This document shows, piece after piece, positions 1-5,714 of a stretch of 8,562 nt of DNA (its first letter is position 1; each line of letters starts with the position of its first letter). This stretch comes from Ferruginibacter sp. GTDB taxonomy: Bacteria > Bacteroidota > Bacteroidia > Chitinophagales > Chitinophagaceae. Position numbers and translations under genes: made by a program. Location of the stretch: the NCBI GenBank assembly GCA_025362765.1, contig JANYFI010000262.1, positions 1 to 8,562 of the forward strand. Direction: 5' to 3'. The notes under the pieces were generated by a model. It worked only from the letters and a program-made list of their open reading frames with translations. It was not told the DNA's origin and did no database searches.

Positions 1-1263
1 CAATAATGACAGTTTTGAAGAAAGTCTTTTTTCAATTCCCGCGGAAAAATTTAACACTGAAAAAGCATTTTTATTTCCCGCATAACTGTAGCCTTTCTCA
101 TAAGGAACGTTGTAGCTTACGTAGTAGTAATCGTATGCTTCCCTTTTCATTATATAAGAAGAAATACCGGTTGTCGCAAAATAAGTGATCCCGCTTTTTT
201 GCAAAAAATTATAGCGCACGGTCACCGGAATATCATATATCAGGCACGCCGCATTTACTTTTACAATTTGCACCATGCTCAAATATGAACCGGCTTTTGG
301 AGTGTAGTCGCCGGGGCCGGCAATATATTTTTTTGTGCCGGCATAAAAACCGGTTTGTATACTCATTTTTTTAGATAATTGGTAACCAATTCCCACGCCA
401 CCCGTGGCAGTGACTATATTATTTTTAACCGATAAAAAACGAACGCTGCCAATTTCACCTCCTACGGAAGCTAAGAAATAAAACCGTGACAATGAACTTG
501 CTTTTGCCGTTTGCTTATTTTTGTCAGCAGCTTTTGTTTTAAAAATATTACTTTTCTCAGGCGTTTTCAAAACGCTTGAATCCGGAGATGCTATCCCCGG
601 TTTATTATTTTTATCATCAGCAACGGGCTCTGCAATTTTTTCTACAGGAATAGCAGAAGTATTAATAGCGGCAGGTTCATCTACTAATATATCACCTTGG
701 AAATCCATTTTTCCCGCAGTAATTTTTGATGATAGTTTTGATTTTTTTACAGCGACTAATTTTTTATTGTGGGCGGTATTTATTGTTATAGTTTTACGGC
801 CAGCATTAAAAGATATCTTCTTATGAAAGTTCTTTGTTTTAGGTTGTGAAGTATTTAAAACGCCTATGGCATTAATAGTATCGTTGGTGTTAACCGGCAA
901 TTTATTAACTGACAAATTATTTTTCTGCAGTATACTATTGGTATCTTTTTCATTTTTATTGCCTGCTTCCACAGCTACCTCTTCAGCAGTTGTTACATTT
1001 AAAAAGTGTTGTTTTGCAACATTATTTTTTTGTAGTTGCGAAATACCGCTTCCGTTAGACGGCCTGTAATAAATGTAAATGGCCGTACCGGTAATAAATA
1101 ACAATCCAAAGGTAAACCACCAAAACAAAAAGCGGCGCTTGCTATCATCTTTATTCAACCTTGCCTCCATGTCTGCCCAGGCATGCTCATCAAAAGGTGG
1201 CTCGCTGTTGGTAGCGGCCTCCCTAATACGGTCTTCAATATGATCAAACTGCTTTTTGCTCAT
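1..1263 (-). CDS. Membrane-anchored outer-membrane beta-barrel-like protein (3' end outside window)
   Basis: The frame is open for 421 codons from ATG at 1263 to the left edge, so the C-terminus is missing. Residues 1-41 are hydrophilic and acidic. KRR at 42-44 precedes a hydrophobic helix at about 45-66, rich in F and W, which suggests an N-in inner-membrane anchor. Residues 67-257 form a long linker rich in K, N, T, S and A, of low complexity. From about 258 (SRFYFLASVGGEIG) the pattern changes to alternating aromatic and glycine-rich strands (GVGIGYQLSKKMSIQTGFYAG, split here as strands near 288-307; then YDIPVTVRYNF and FATTGISSY), like the small barrels of the PorT/OmpA-like class. The start overlaps the end of the upstream sigma factor gene by 20 bases, so the two are probably co-transcribed and translationally coupled. 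By analogy with sigma/anti-sigma pairs the cytoplasmic tail could bind the sigma factor, but no known anti-sigma domain is recognised, so this is inference. Confidence 0.8.
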   Translation of the reverse strand, partial: MSKKQFDHIEDRIREAATNSEPPFDEHAWADMEARLNKDDSKRRFLFWWFTFGLLFITGTAIYIYYRPSNGSGISQLQKNNVAKQHFLNVTTAEEVAVEAGNKNEKDTNSILQKNNLSVNKLPVNTNDTINAIGVLNTSQPKTKNFHKKISFNAGRKTITINTAHNKKLVAVKKSKLSSKITAGKMDFQGDILVDEPAAINTSAIPVEKIAEPVADDKNNKPGIASPDSSVLKTPEKSNIFKTKAADKNKQTAKASSLSRFYFLASVGGEIGSVRFLSVKNNIVTATGGVGIGYQLSKKMSIQTGFYAGTKKYIAGPGDYTPKAGSYLSMVQIVKVNAACLIYDIPVTVRYNFLQKSGITYFATTGISSYIMKREAYDYYYVSYNVPYEKGYSYAGNKNAFSVLNFSAGIEKRLSSKLSLL

Positions 1264-1717
1264 AACACTTTATTGCTGCTTCGGCCAGCATTTTTTGAAT
1301 ATTTCCCTTTGCTTTGGAAAGATTGGATTTTGAGGTACCTACCGATATTTTTAGCCGGATGGCAATTTCTTCGTGTTTAAACCCATCAATTACAAATAAA
1401 TTAAAAATGGTTTTATACATTGGTGATAATTGTTGCACAACGTCCATAATTTCTTTGTAAGACATTTTGTCAATCGCCGTTTCGCCCGTATGTTCTATCT
1501 CAAAATGGGCATCATGCATTTCTGATACCCGGTAATTTTTTTTATTTTTTCTAAAATGATCTATCGCTGTATTGACAAATATGCTCTTCATCCATCCTTT
1601 CAAAGAGTCTTCATAATTATCATACCTGGGTGTAAAATTGCCTAACTCCCTGTAAATTTTCATAAACCCATCATTTACTACTTCCATCACATCGTCTTTG
1701 CTATTGCAATAACGCAT
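1244..1717 (-). CDS. ECF-type RNA polymerase sigma-70 factor (5' end uncertain)
   Basis: This is an alternative sigma factor that would direct RNA polymerase to a small set of promoters. From the first ATG (1717) it has 157 residues. Region 2 is visible as DDVMEVVNDGFMKIYREL (residues 8-25) and the segment around SLKGWMKSIFVNTAIDHFRK (38-57, promoter melting and -10 recognition). Region 4 is at about 88-145, with QLSPMYKTIFNLFVIDG followed by the helix-turn-helix HEEIAIRLKISVGTSKSNL. ECF factors are usually near 190-200 residues, so the ATG at 1717 gives a protein cut short within region 2. The same frame upstream still reads as region 2 sequence (see the entry at 1718-1843). The stop codon lies inside the next gene, which encodes a membrane-anchored barrel-like protein and is a plausible regulator. 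The family assignment is firm; the start is not. Confidence 0.9.
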   Translation of the reverse strand: MRYCNSKDDVMEVVNDGFMKIYRELGNFTPRYDNYEDSLKGWMKSIFVNTAIDHFRKNKKNYRVSEMHDAHFEIEHTGETAIDKMSYKEIMDVVQQLSPMYKTIFNLFVIDGFKHEEIAIRLKISVGTSKSNLSKAKGNIQKMLAEAAIKCYEQKAV

Positions 1718-1843
1718 GCAGATAGCTGTTGCTAAGCCATAAAAAGCCTGGTAAAAGCTTTTTTGGCTTTCCCGGTGGGCTTTTACGCATCCATGAATTA
1801 TATCCGCAAGATCCTGCTTCGTTGGTAAATTTTTAAGGTTTTT
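1718..1843 (-). other. In-frame N-terminal extension of the sigma factor without a canonical start
   Basis: Between an in-frame TGA (1844-1846) and the ATG at 1717 lie 42 open codons. They read, in part, QDLADIIHGCVKAHRESQ and then SFYQAFYGLATAIC, which matches how Bacteroidota ECF factors begin (a D-x-I-x-G-C motif, then a FY-x-x-FYG-x-A motif in region 2.1). It is therefore very likely part of the protein. None of the 42 codons is ATG, GTG or TTG. Candidates are TTA at 1826-1828 (before PTKQDL), or ATA/ATT at 1796-1801, all unusual. A base error or a real mutation of the start codon would also explain it. Confidence 0.6.
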
Positions 1844-1915
1844 TCAACAATCGTATAAAACTGCAAAATGGTTGCCTGCCGGCTAAATAATTTTCCTTTT
1901 AACAATATCCCTTTC

Positions 1916-1930
1916 TCAACAAAATGTTGA
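1916..1930. repeat. Short perfect inverted repeat upstream of the sigma factor gene
   Basis: TCAACA, AAA, TGTTGA: two 6-base arms around a 3-base spacer, about 70 bases upstream of the sigma factor reading frame. Its size and position would suit an operator or a leader hairpin. No T-tract follows on either strand, so it is not a terminator. Function is inferred only from position. Confidence 0.4.
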
Positions 1931-1978
1931 ATAACTAATAACCCACTCTTTTAGCAAATCAGCCATTTACTATAGTTG

Positions 1979-2009
1979 GTAATCTAACAACCACTTCAAT
2001 GTAATCTAA
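1979..2009. repeat. Direct repeat GTAATCTAA, two copies 22 bases apart
   Basis: The 9-mer GTAATCTAA occurs at 1979-1987 and 2001-2009. The start-to-start distance of 22 bases is close to two helical turns, which puts both copies on the same DNA face. It lies upstream of the leftward sigma operon and may be a protein-binding site, but in A/T-rich DNA chance is a real alternative. Confidence 0.3.
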
Positions 2010-2085
2010 AAATTTAAAAATAACGTAAAGGCTTTATAAAATACCTGCGTGCACTAACCCGGTTTATTTATTTCGTACATGCAAA

Positions 2086-2110
2086 CGCCACCTTTTTTTA
2101 AAAGGTGGCG
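2086..2110 (-). terminator. Hairpin after ffh, probable terminator
   Basis: A perfect 11-bp stem (CGCCACCTTTT paired with AAAAGGTGGCG) around a 3-base loop, beginning 22 bases beyond the ffh stop codon. In the ffh direction only a short TTT follows before mixed sequence, so the U-tract is weak. It could be an intrinsic terminator helped by the A/T content of the stem, or a 3'-end stabilising hairpin. Confidence 0.6.
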
Positions 2111-2132
2111 CAAAAATAGATTGCTCAACCAG

Positions 2133-3455
2133 TTATCTTTTTCCCATTCCCGGCATTTTGCCCATGGGCATTTTATTCATCATCTTCATCATCCCCTTCA
2201 TTTGGTCAAACTGTTTTAAAAACTGGTTTAGTTCTGCAATGTCTTTTCCGCTGCCTTTTGCAATGCGCAATTTACGATTGGGGTTAATAATATCAGGATT
2301 ACGGCGCTCTTGTAAAGTCATTGAATTAATCATGGCTTCAATACCTTTAAACGCATCATCATTAATGTCTACATCCTTAATTTGCTTGCCTACTCCGGGT
2401 ATCATGCCCATCAGGTCTTTCAGGTTACCCATCTTCTTTATCTGCTGCAACTGTGTTTTAAAATCTTCAAAATCAAATTGATTCTTGCGGATCTTCTTTT
2501 CAAGCTTTGCCGCTTCCACCGCATCATATTGCTCCTGTGCTTTTTCAACAAGACTAACAATATCACCCATGCCCAAAATGCGCTGCGCCATCCTTTCAGG
2601 ATAAAACACATCGAGCGCATCCATCTTTTCACCATTACTTGCAAACTTAATAGGCTTGTTTACGGTGTACTTAATGGACAGTGCGGCCCCCCCCCTGGTA
2701 TCACCGTCTAATTTGGTTAACACCACACCGGTAAAATCCAGGCGCTCATTAAAGGCGGCTGCCGTGTTCACCGCATCCTGGCCGGTCATACTATCTACTA
2801 CAAATAAAATTTCCTGTGGATTGATGGCGGCTTTGATATTGGCTACCTCGTTCATCATCACTTCATCTACGGCCAAACGTCCGGCGGTATCAATAATAAT
2901 AACATTTTTATTTTTTGCCTTAGCTTCCTTGATGGCGTTTTGCACAATGCTAACGGCGTCTTTATTTTCTCTTTCGCTAAATACATCCACACCAATCTGC
3001 CCACCTAACACTTCCAGCTGGTCTATCGCCGCAGGCCGGTAAATATCTGCCGCTACCAGCAAAGGAGATTTGCCTTTTTTTGTTTTTAAATAATTGGCCA
3101 GTTTTCCACTAAATGTTGTTTTACCACTACCTTGTAACCCTGCAATTAAAATAATAGCCGGGTTGCCGCTGATATTAAACTCACTTTCTTTGCCGCCCAT
3201 CAGTTCAGTCAACTGATCTTGCACAATCTTTACCATTAACTGGCCGGGACTCACTGCAGTTAATACCTTCTCCCCCATCGCCTTTTCCTTGATGGTATCC
3301 GTAAATTCTTTAGCTATTTTATAATTTACATCCGCATCCACCAGGGCCCGGCGAATTTCTTTAACCGTATTGGCTATATTGAGTTCTGTAATTCTTCCTT
3401 GTCCTTTAATATTCTTAAAGGCTATTTCCAGCTTTTCACTTAGAGAATTAAACAT
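2133..3455 (-). CDS. ffh: Signal recognition particle protein Ffh (SRP54 GTPase)
   Basis: Ffh binds signal sequences of nascent membrane and secreted proteins and, with SRP RNA and the receptor FtsY, brings ribosomes to the SecYEG translocon. The 440-residue protein is full length for the family. The N domain is at about 1-90. The G domain is at about 95-300, with P-loop GLQGSGKTT (106-114), DTAGR (189-193), TKLDGDTRGG (247-256). The M domain follows, with the RNA-binding signature RKLRIAKGSG (394-403) and a methionine-rich C-terminus (MKGMMKMMNKMPMGKMPGMG). The start at 3455 (MFNSLSEKL) matches the family; a further 39 in-frame residues upstream run through the terminator region and are not protein-like. 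The gene follows rpoD in the same direction with 83 bases between. A run of nine G bases in the coding strand (2687-2695) encodes the GG of DTRGG. Confidence 0.97.
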   Translation of the reverse strand: MFNSLSEKLEIAFKNIKGQGRITELNIANTVKEIRRALVDADVNYKIAKEFTDTIKEKAMGEKVLTAVSPGQLMVKIVQDQLTELMGGKESEFNISGNPAIILIAGLQGSGKTTFSGKLANYLKTKKGKSPLLVAADIYRPAAIDQLEVLGGQIGVDVFSERENKDAVSIVQNAIKEAKAKNKNVIIIDTAGRLAVDEVMMNEVANIKAAINPQEILFVVDSMTGQDAVNTAAAFNERLDFTGVVLTKLDGDTRGGAALSIKYTVNKPIKFASNGEKMDALDVFYPERMAQRILGMGDIVSLVEKAQEQYDAVEAAKLEKKIRKNQFDFEDFKTQLQQIKKMGNLKDLMGMIPGVGKQIKDVDINDDAFKGIEAMINSMTLQERRNPDIINPNRKLRIAKGSGKDIAELNQFLKQFDQMKGMMKMMNKMPMGKMPGMGKR

Positions 3456-3485
3456 TGTTGATAATTTTTTTAAACACGTTGATAT

Positions 3486-3512
3486 AAAAAAAGTGAACCG
3501 TTTAAGTTCACT
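3486..3512 (-). terminator. Rho-independent terminator after rpoD
   Basis: In the leftward direction AGTGAAC, a 7-base loop and GTTCACT form a 7-bp stem (3492-3512), followed by an unbroken run of T (A on the plus strand, 3486-3492). It begins 26 bases beyond the rpoD stop codon and ends rpoD transcription ahead of ffh. The terminator is clear in sequence; how much reads through into ffh is unknown. Confidence 0.85.
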
Positions 3513-3521
3513 AATTAGCTG

Positions 3522-3549
3522 CAAATATATGAAAAAAATTATGCCCCAA
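3522..3549 (-). promoter_or_regulatory. Putative Bacteroidota promoter for ffh
   Basis: Reading leftwards there is TATATTTG (3522-3529), an exact match to the Bacteroidota -7 consensus TAnnTTTG, with TTG (3547-3549) 17 bases upstream as the -33 element. The TTG falls within the last codons of rpoD. Transcription would start near 3515, so the rpoD terminator hairpin would be the very first part of the ffh mRNA. The octamer is A/T-rich and could occur by chance. Confidence 0.5.
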
Positions 3550-4414
3550 GGTAAGTACGCAACAGGCTGCAACGGCTGGCAACCTGCAACTTGGTAATAG
3601 CCTTATCTTTTATCTGCCTAACCCTTTCTCTGGTTAAATTAAAGCGTTCGCCAATATCTTCCAGGCTTAGTGCATGATCTACACCGATGCCAAAGAAAAA
3701 GCGAATCACCTCTTTTTGACGCTCGGTTAATGTGCTTAAAGACCTGTCTATTTCAGTAGCCAGCGAAGCATTAAAGGCCAGGTGCATATCGGTACTTTCC
3801 GCATTAGGATTTTCCAGCACATCCATTAAGGAACTCTCATCGCCATCGCCGAAAGGCTGGTCCATACTCACATGCCGAACGGAAGCGTTCATAGAAGCGG
3901 TCACTTCCTCGGTTTGCAGATCAAGCAATAATGCCAGTTCTTCTGCGGTGGGCTCTCTTTCAAACTCCTGTTCTAATTGCGAAAATGCTTTGCTGATGCG
4001 GTTGGTAAGGCCTACTTTATTTAATGGGAGCCGCACAATCCTTGATTGCTCTGCCAGGGCCTGCAAAATACTTTGCCGAATCCACCATACGGCATAAGAG
4101 ATAAATTTAAAACCCCTCGTTTCGTCAAAACGCTGTGCTGCTTTAATTAAACCAAGGTTGCCCTCATTGATTACATCAGGTAAGGTAAGCCCCTGATTTT
4201 GATACTGTTTGGCAACTGATACTACAAAACGCAGGTTGGCTTTGGTTAATTTTTCCAGTGCAGTTTGGTCACCCTGCTTTATTCTTACTGCCAAATTTAC
4301 TTCCTCTTCGGGACTTATTAGTTCCACTTTTCCTATTTCCTGCAAATATTTTTCTAAACTCTGGCTTTCACGATTCGTAATCGATTTCGTGATTTTGAGT
4401 TGACGCATACTCAT
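3539..4414 (-). CDS. rpoD: Primary (housekeeping) RNA polymerase sigma factor
   Basis: This is the group 1 sigma factor that directs transcription of most genes. At 291 residues it is the short Bacteroidota form, lacking region 1.1. Visible parts: region 1.2 (about 16-50, [19 protein letters not shown]), region 2 with [20 protein letters not shown] (52-71) and the 2.3-2.4 segment [19 protein letters not shown] (102-120), region 3 (about 133-205), and region 4 with [16 protein letters not shown] (229-244) and the helix-turn-helix [19 protein letters not shown] (251-269). The family normally starts [15 protein letters not shown], which is the second ATG here (4408); the ATG at 4414 adds only MS. 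The gene ends in a strong hairpin terminator. The 250-base spacer upstream is shared with the divergent START-like gene; I found no exact consensus promoter for rpoD in it. Confidence 0.97.
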   Translation of the reverse strand: MSMRQLKITKSITNRESQSLEKYLQEIGKVELISPEEEVNLAVRIKQGDQTALEKLTKANLRFVVSVAKQYQNQGLTLPDVINEGNLGLIKAAQRFDETRGFKFISYAVWWIRQSILQALAEQSRIVRLPLNKVGLTNRISKAFSQLEQEFEREPTAEELALLLDLQTEEVTASMNASVRHVSMDQPFGDGDESSLMDVLENPNAESTDMHLAFNASLATEIDRSLSTLTERQKEVIRFFFGIGVDHALSLEDIGERFNLTRERVRQIKDKAITKLQVASRCSLLRTYLGA

Positions 4415-4605
4415 AAACAGGTTGTTTAATTTGGTTAAAAGTTAAAAATGGGGGATTTTAAAACAGATATTGTTTAATGTAATTTATAGCATTTGCAATA
4501 CCTTTCCAAAAAGAATTTGTGAAGAACACTTTTATTTTGTAAACGAAATTTGCTGTTTAAAAGGGTGCTAACAATTGCGAAACAAAAAATAGTTAAGAAT
4601 TTATC

Positions 4606-4634
4606 TTGTTACCTCATTTATTTTGTTATTATTG
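4606..4634 (+). promoter_or_regulatory. Possible promoter for the START-like gene
   Basis: TTG (4606-4608), an 18-base spacer and TATTATTG (4627-4634), one mismatch from the TAnnTTTG consensus, end 30 bases before the ATG at 4665. Position and spacing fit, but the DNA is A/T-rich and another near match (TATTTTG) ends at 4625. The leader just before the ATG is A-rich with no Shine-Dalgarno sequence, as is usual in this phylum. Confidence 0.35.
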
Positions 4635-4664
4635 CAGTTACACAAAGCAGATTAAAATAATTGG

Positions 4665-5048
4665 ATGAGCAAGAAAGCACTATATACGTTAGAATACCCG
4701 GTTAGATGTTCACCCGGTATTTTGTATGAATTTTTGAGTACGCCTGCAGGATTGCAGGAATGGTTTGCCGATAAGGTAGATGAGCGGGACGGCGTTTTCA
4801 GTTTTTCATGGAATGGCGCTACCCCTGAGCAAGCCGAACTGCTGGAAGGCGAAGAAAACAGCTACATCCGTTTTCACTGGTTGCACATGCCAAAAAACGA
4901 ATACTTTGAATTCAGCATAGAAAAATCGGAAGTTACCAATCAGACTATTCTGATAATAAAGGATTTTGCTGAAAAGAAAGACCTTAAAGATCAGAGTCAA
5001 CTTTGGGAATACCAGGTAAAGGATCTTTTTCACCGCTTAGGCGCCTGA
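4665..5048 (+). CDS. START-like domain protein (SRPBCC superfamily)
   Basis: A 127-residue single-domain cytosolic protein with no signal peptide or membrane helix. The pattern is that of the SRPBCC/AHSA1-like fold: an N-terminal strand (KALYTLEYPVRCSP, 4-17), the helix motif LYEFLSTPAGLQEWFADKV (20-38), strands such as DGVFSFSWNG (42-51) and YIRFHWLH (67-74), and a C-terminal amphipathic helix (DQSQLWEYQVKDLFHRLG, 109-126). Such folds enclose a hydrophobic cavity for lipids or other small ligands; the ligand here is unknown. Similar short START-like proteins are common in Bacteroidota. It is divergent from rpoD, and its last 19 bases overlap the end of the convergent gene downstream. Family placement is fairly sure, the specific function is not. 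Confidence 0.85.
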   Translation: MSKKALYTLEYPVRCSPGILYEFLSTPAGLQEWFADKVDERDGVFSFSWNGATPEQAELLEGEENSYIRFHWLHMPKNEYFEFSIEKSEVTNQTILIIKDFAEKKDLKDQSQLWEYQVKDLFHRLGA

Positions 5049-5680
5049 TTTTCGAGCAACTTCAACAATGCTTCAAAAGATTGCCTGATGAAAGGTAAGG
5101 CAGTATCCCAATGCTGTATGGATTGCTTTTTACCTATTTTAATAAATGCCGCCTGTTGAAGCATCACAACAAAATCTTCGTAAGCAATTTGCTTAAATGG
5201 TAAAAAATTATCGGGCGTAAAAGCATGCTCCCATGGATGGCTGTTGATGCAAAGCCAATACTCCTGTTGCTGGAGCCACGAAAAACTATCCCGTAACTTA
5301 GGTGCAGCAAGCGTTTTGTATTTTCCCGACAGTTGCAGGTTCACGCTAAAAAAATTCCCCCACCAAAAAAATGTTCGCATAGCCAACGTATCATCCTTGC
5401 CGAAAAAACGCGGGTAATCCAGTATTACATACGGCAGGCCTTTGTAATTTTCCCCTTTTGAAATTTTGGGATCTCTCAAAAAAACAGTATCCGGTAAATT
5501 TGTTTTTTGCTGTATTGCGTGCGCCTGCATGGTCTCAAGCGCCCGGCTAAGAAGCATCGCTACTTTACCAATAATAATTTGTTTAGTTAAAATCCATTCC
5601 GCATTGCAAACCAATTCAAGTTCCTTGGCAGAAAGCGTTATTTTTGTTTCATCTGTCGTCATGATAGTCAAGATACACAT
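5030..5680 (-). CDS. Conserved hypothetical protein, function unknown
   Basis: I do not recognise a named family, though it looks like a conserved Bacteroidota cytosolic protein. The frame gives 216 residues from ATG at 5680; the ATG at 5662 (MTTDETKITLSAKELELV) is the more natural start and gives 210. No signal peptide or membrane helix is seen. An N-terminal helical part (about 16-58) is followed by a segment with YKGLPYVILDYPRFF (79-93) and the aromatic run TFFWWGNFFSVNL (103-115), then WLCINSHPWEHAF (142-154), then a helical C-terminus. The conserved-looking aromatic core suggests a folded globular domain. It converges on the START-like gene with a 19-base overlap and is divergent from the permease gene with only 34-52 bases between, so it is probably a single-gene unit. 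Confidence 0.8.
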   Translation of the reverse strand: MCILTIMTTDETKITLSAKELELVCNAEWILTKQIIIGKVAMLLSRALETMQAHAIQQKTNLPDTVFLRDPKISKGENYKGLPYVILDYPRFFGKDDTLAMRTFFWWGNFFSVNLQLSGKYKTLAAPKLRDSFSWLQQQEYWLCINSHPWEHAFTPDNFLPFKQIAYEDFVVMLQQAAFIKIGKKQSIQHWDTALPFIRQSFEALLKLLENQAPKR

Positions 5681-5697
5681 TACTTACTAAAGCTTCG

Positions 5698-5708
5698 CCG
5701 CCTGGCGG
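5698..5708. repeat. GC-rich palindrome just upstream of the permease start
   Basis: CCGCC, T, GGCGG: 5-base arms around one base, in otherwise A/T-rich DNA, ending 6 bases before the permease ATG at 5715. It could fold near the translation start or be a fragment of an interspersed repeat or an operator between the two divergent genes. A one-base loop means any RNA hairpin would lose at least the inner pair. Confidence 0.4.
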
Positions 5709-5714
5709 ATTGGG

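Larger units (their letters stand above)
1847..2132. other. Spacer between ffh and the sigma factor gene
   Basis: About 286 A/T-rich bases with no convincing gene on either strand. It must hold the leader and promoter of the leftward sigma operon, but I found no exact TAnnTTTG box reading leftwards. It contains a 15-base inverted repeat at 1916-1930, a 9-base direct repeat at 1979-2009, and the hairpin behind ffh at 2086-2110. Confidence 0.6.

Noticed and set aside
521..826. Plus-strand open frame of about 100 codons
   Set aside because: It lies opposite the linker of the leftward barrel-like gene, whose frame is open over 421 codons with coherent domain features; the plus-strand frame is its shadow.
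1844..1860. Frameshift in the A-run near 1839-1844 restoring a start for the sigma factor
   Set aside because: Neither of the other two frames upstream offers an ATG before a stop, so a simple one-base shift does not give an obvious start; a rare or mutated start codon is the simpler reading.
2158..3042. Several plus-strand frames opposite ffh
   Set aside because: They are antisense to an intact, clearly conserved gene and show no recognisable protein features.
3456..3572. A longer ffh with 39 extra N-terminal residues (start at 3572)
   Set aside because: The extra stretch runs through the rpoD terminator and the end of rpoD and is unlike any SRP54 N-terminus; MFNSLSEKL at 3455 fits the family.
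3732..4403. Plus-strand frames opposite rpoD
   Set aside because: Antisense shadows of a highly conserved gene.
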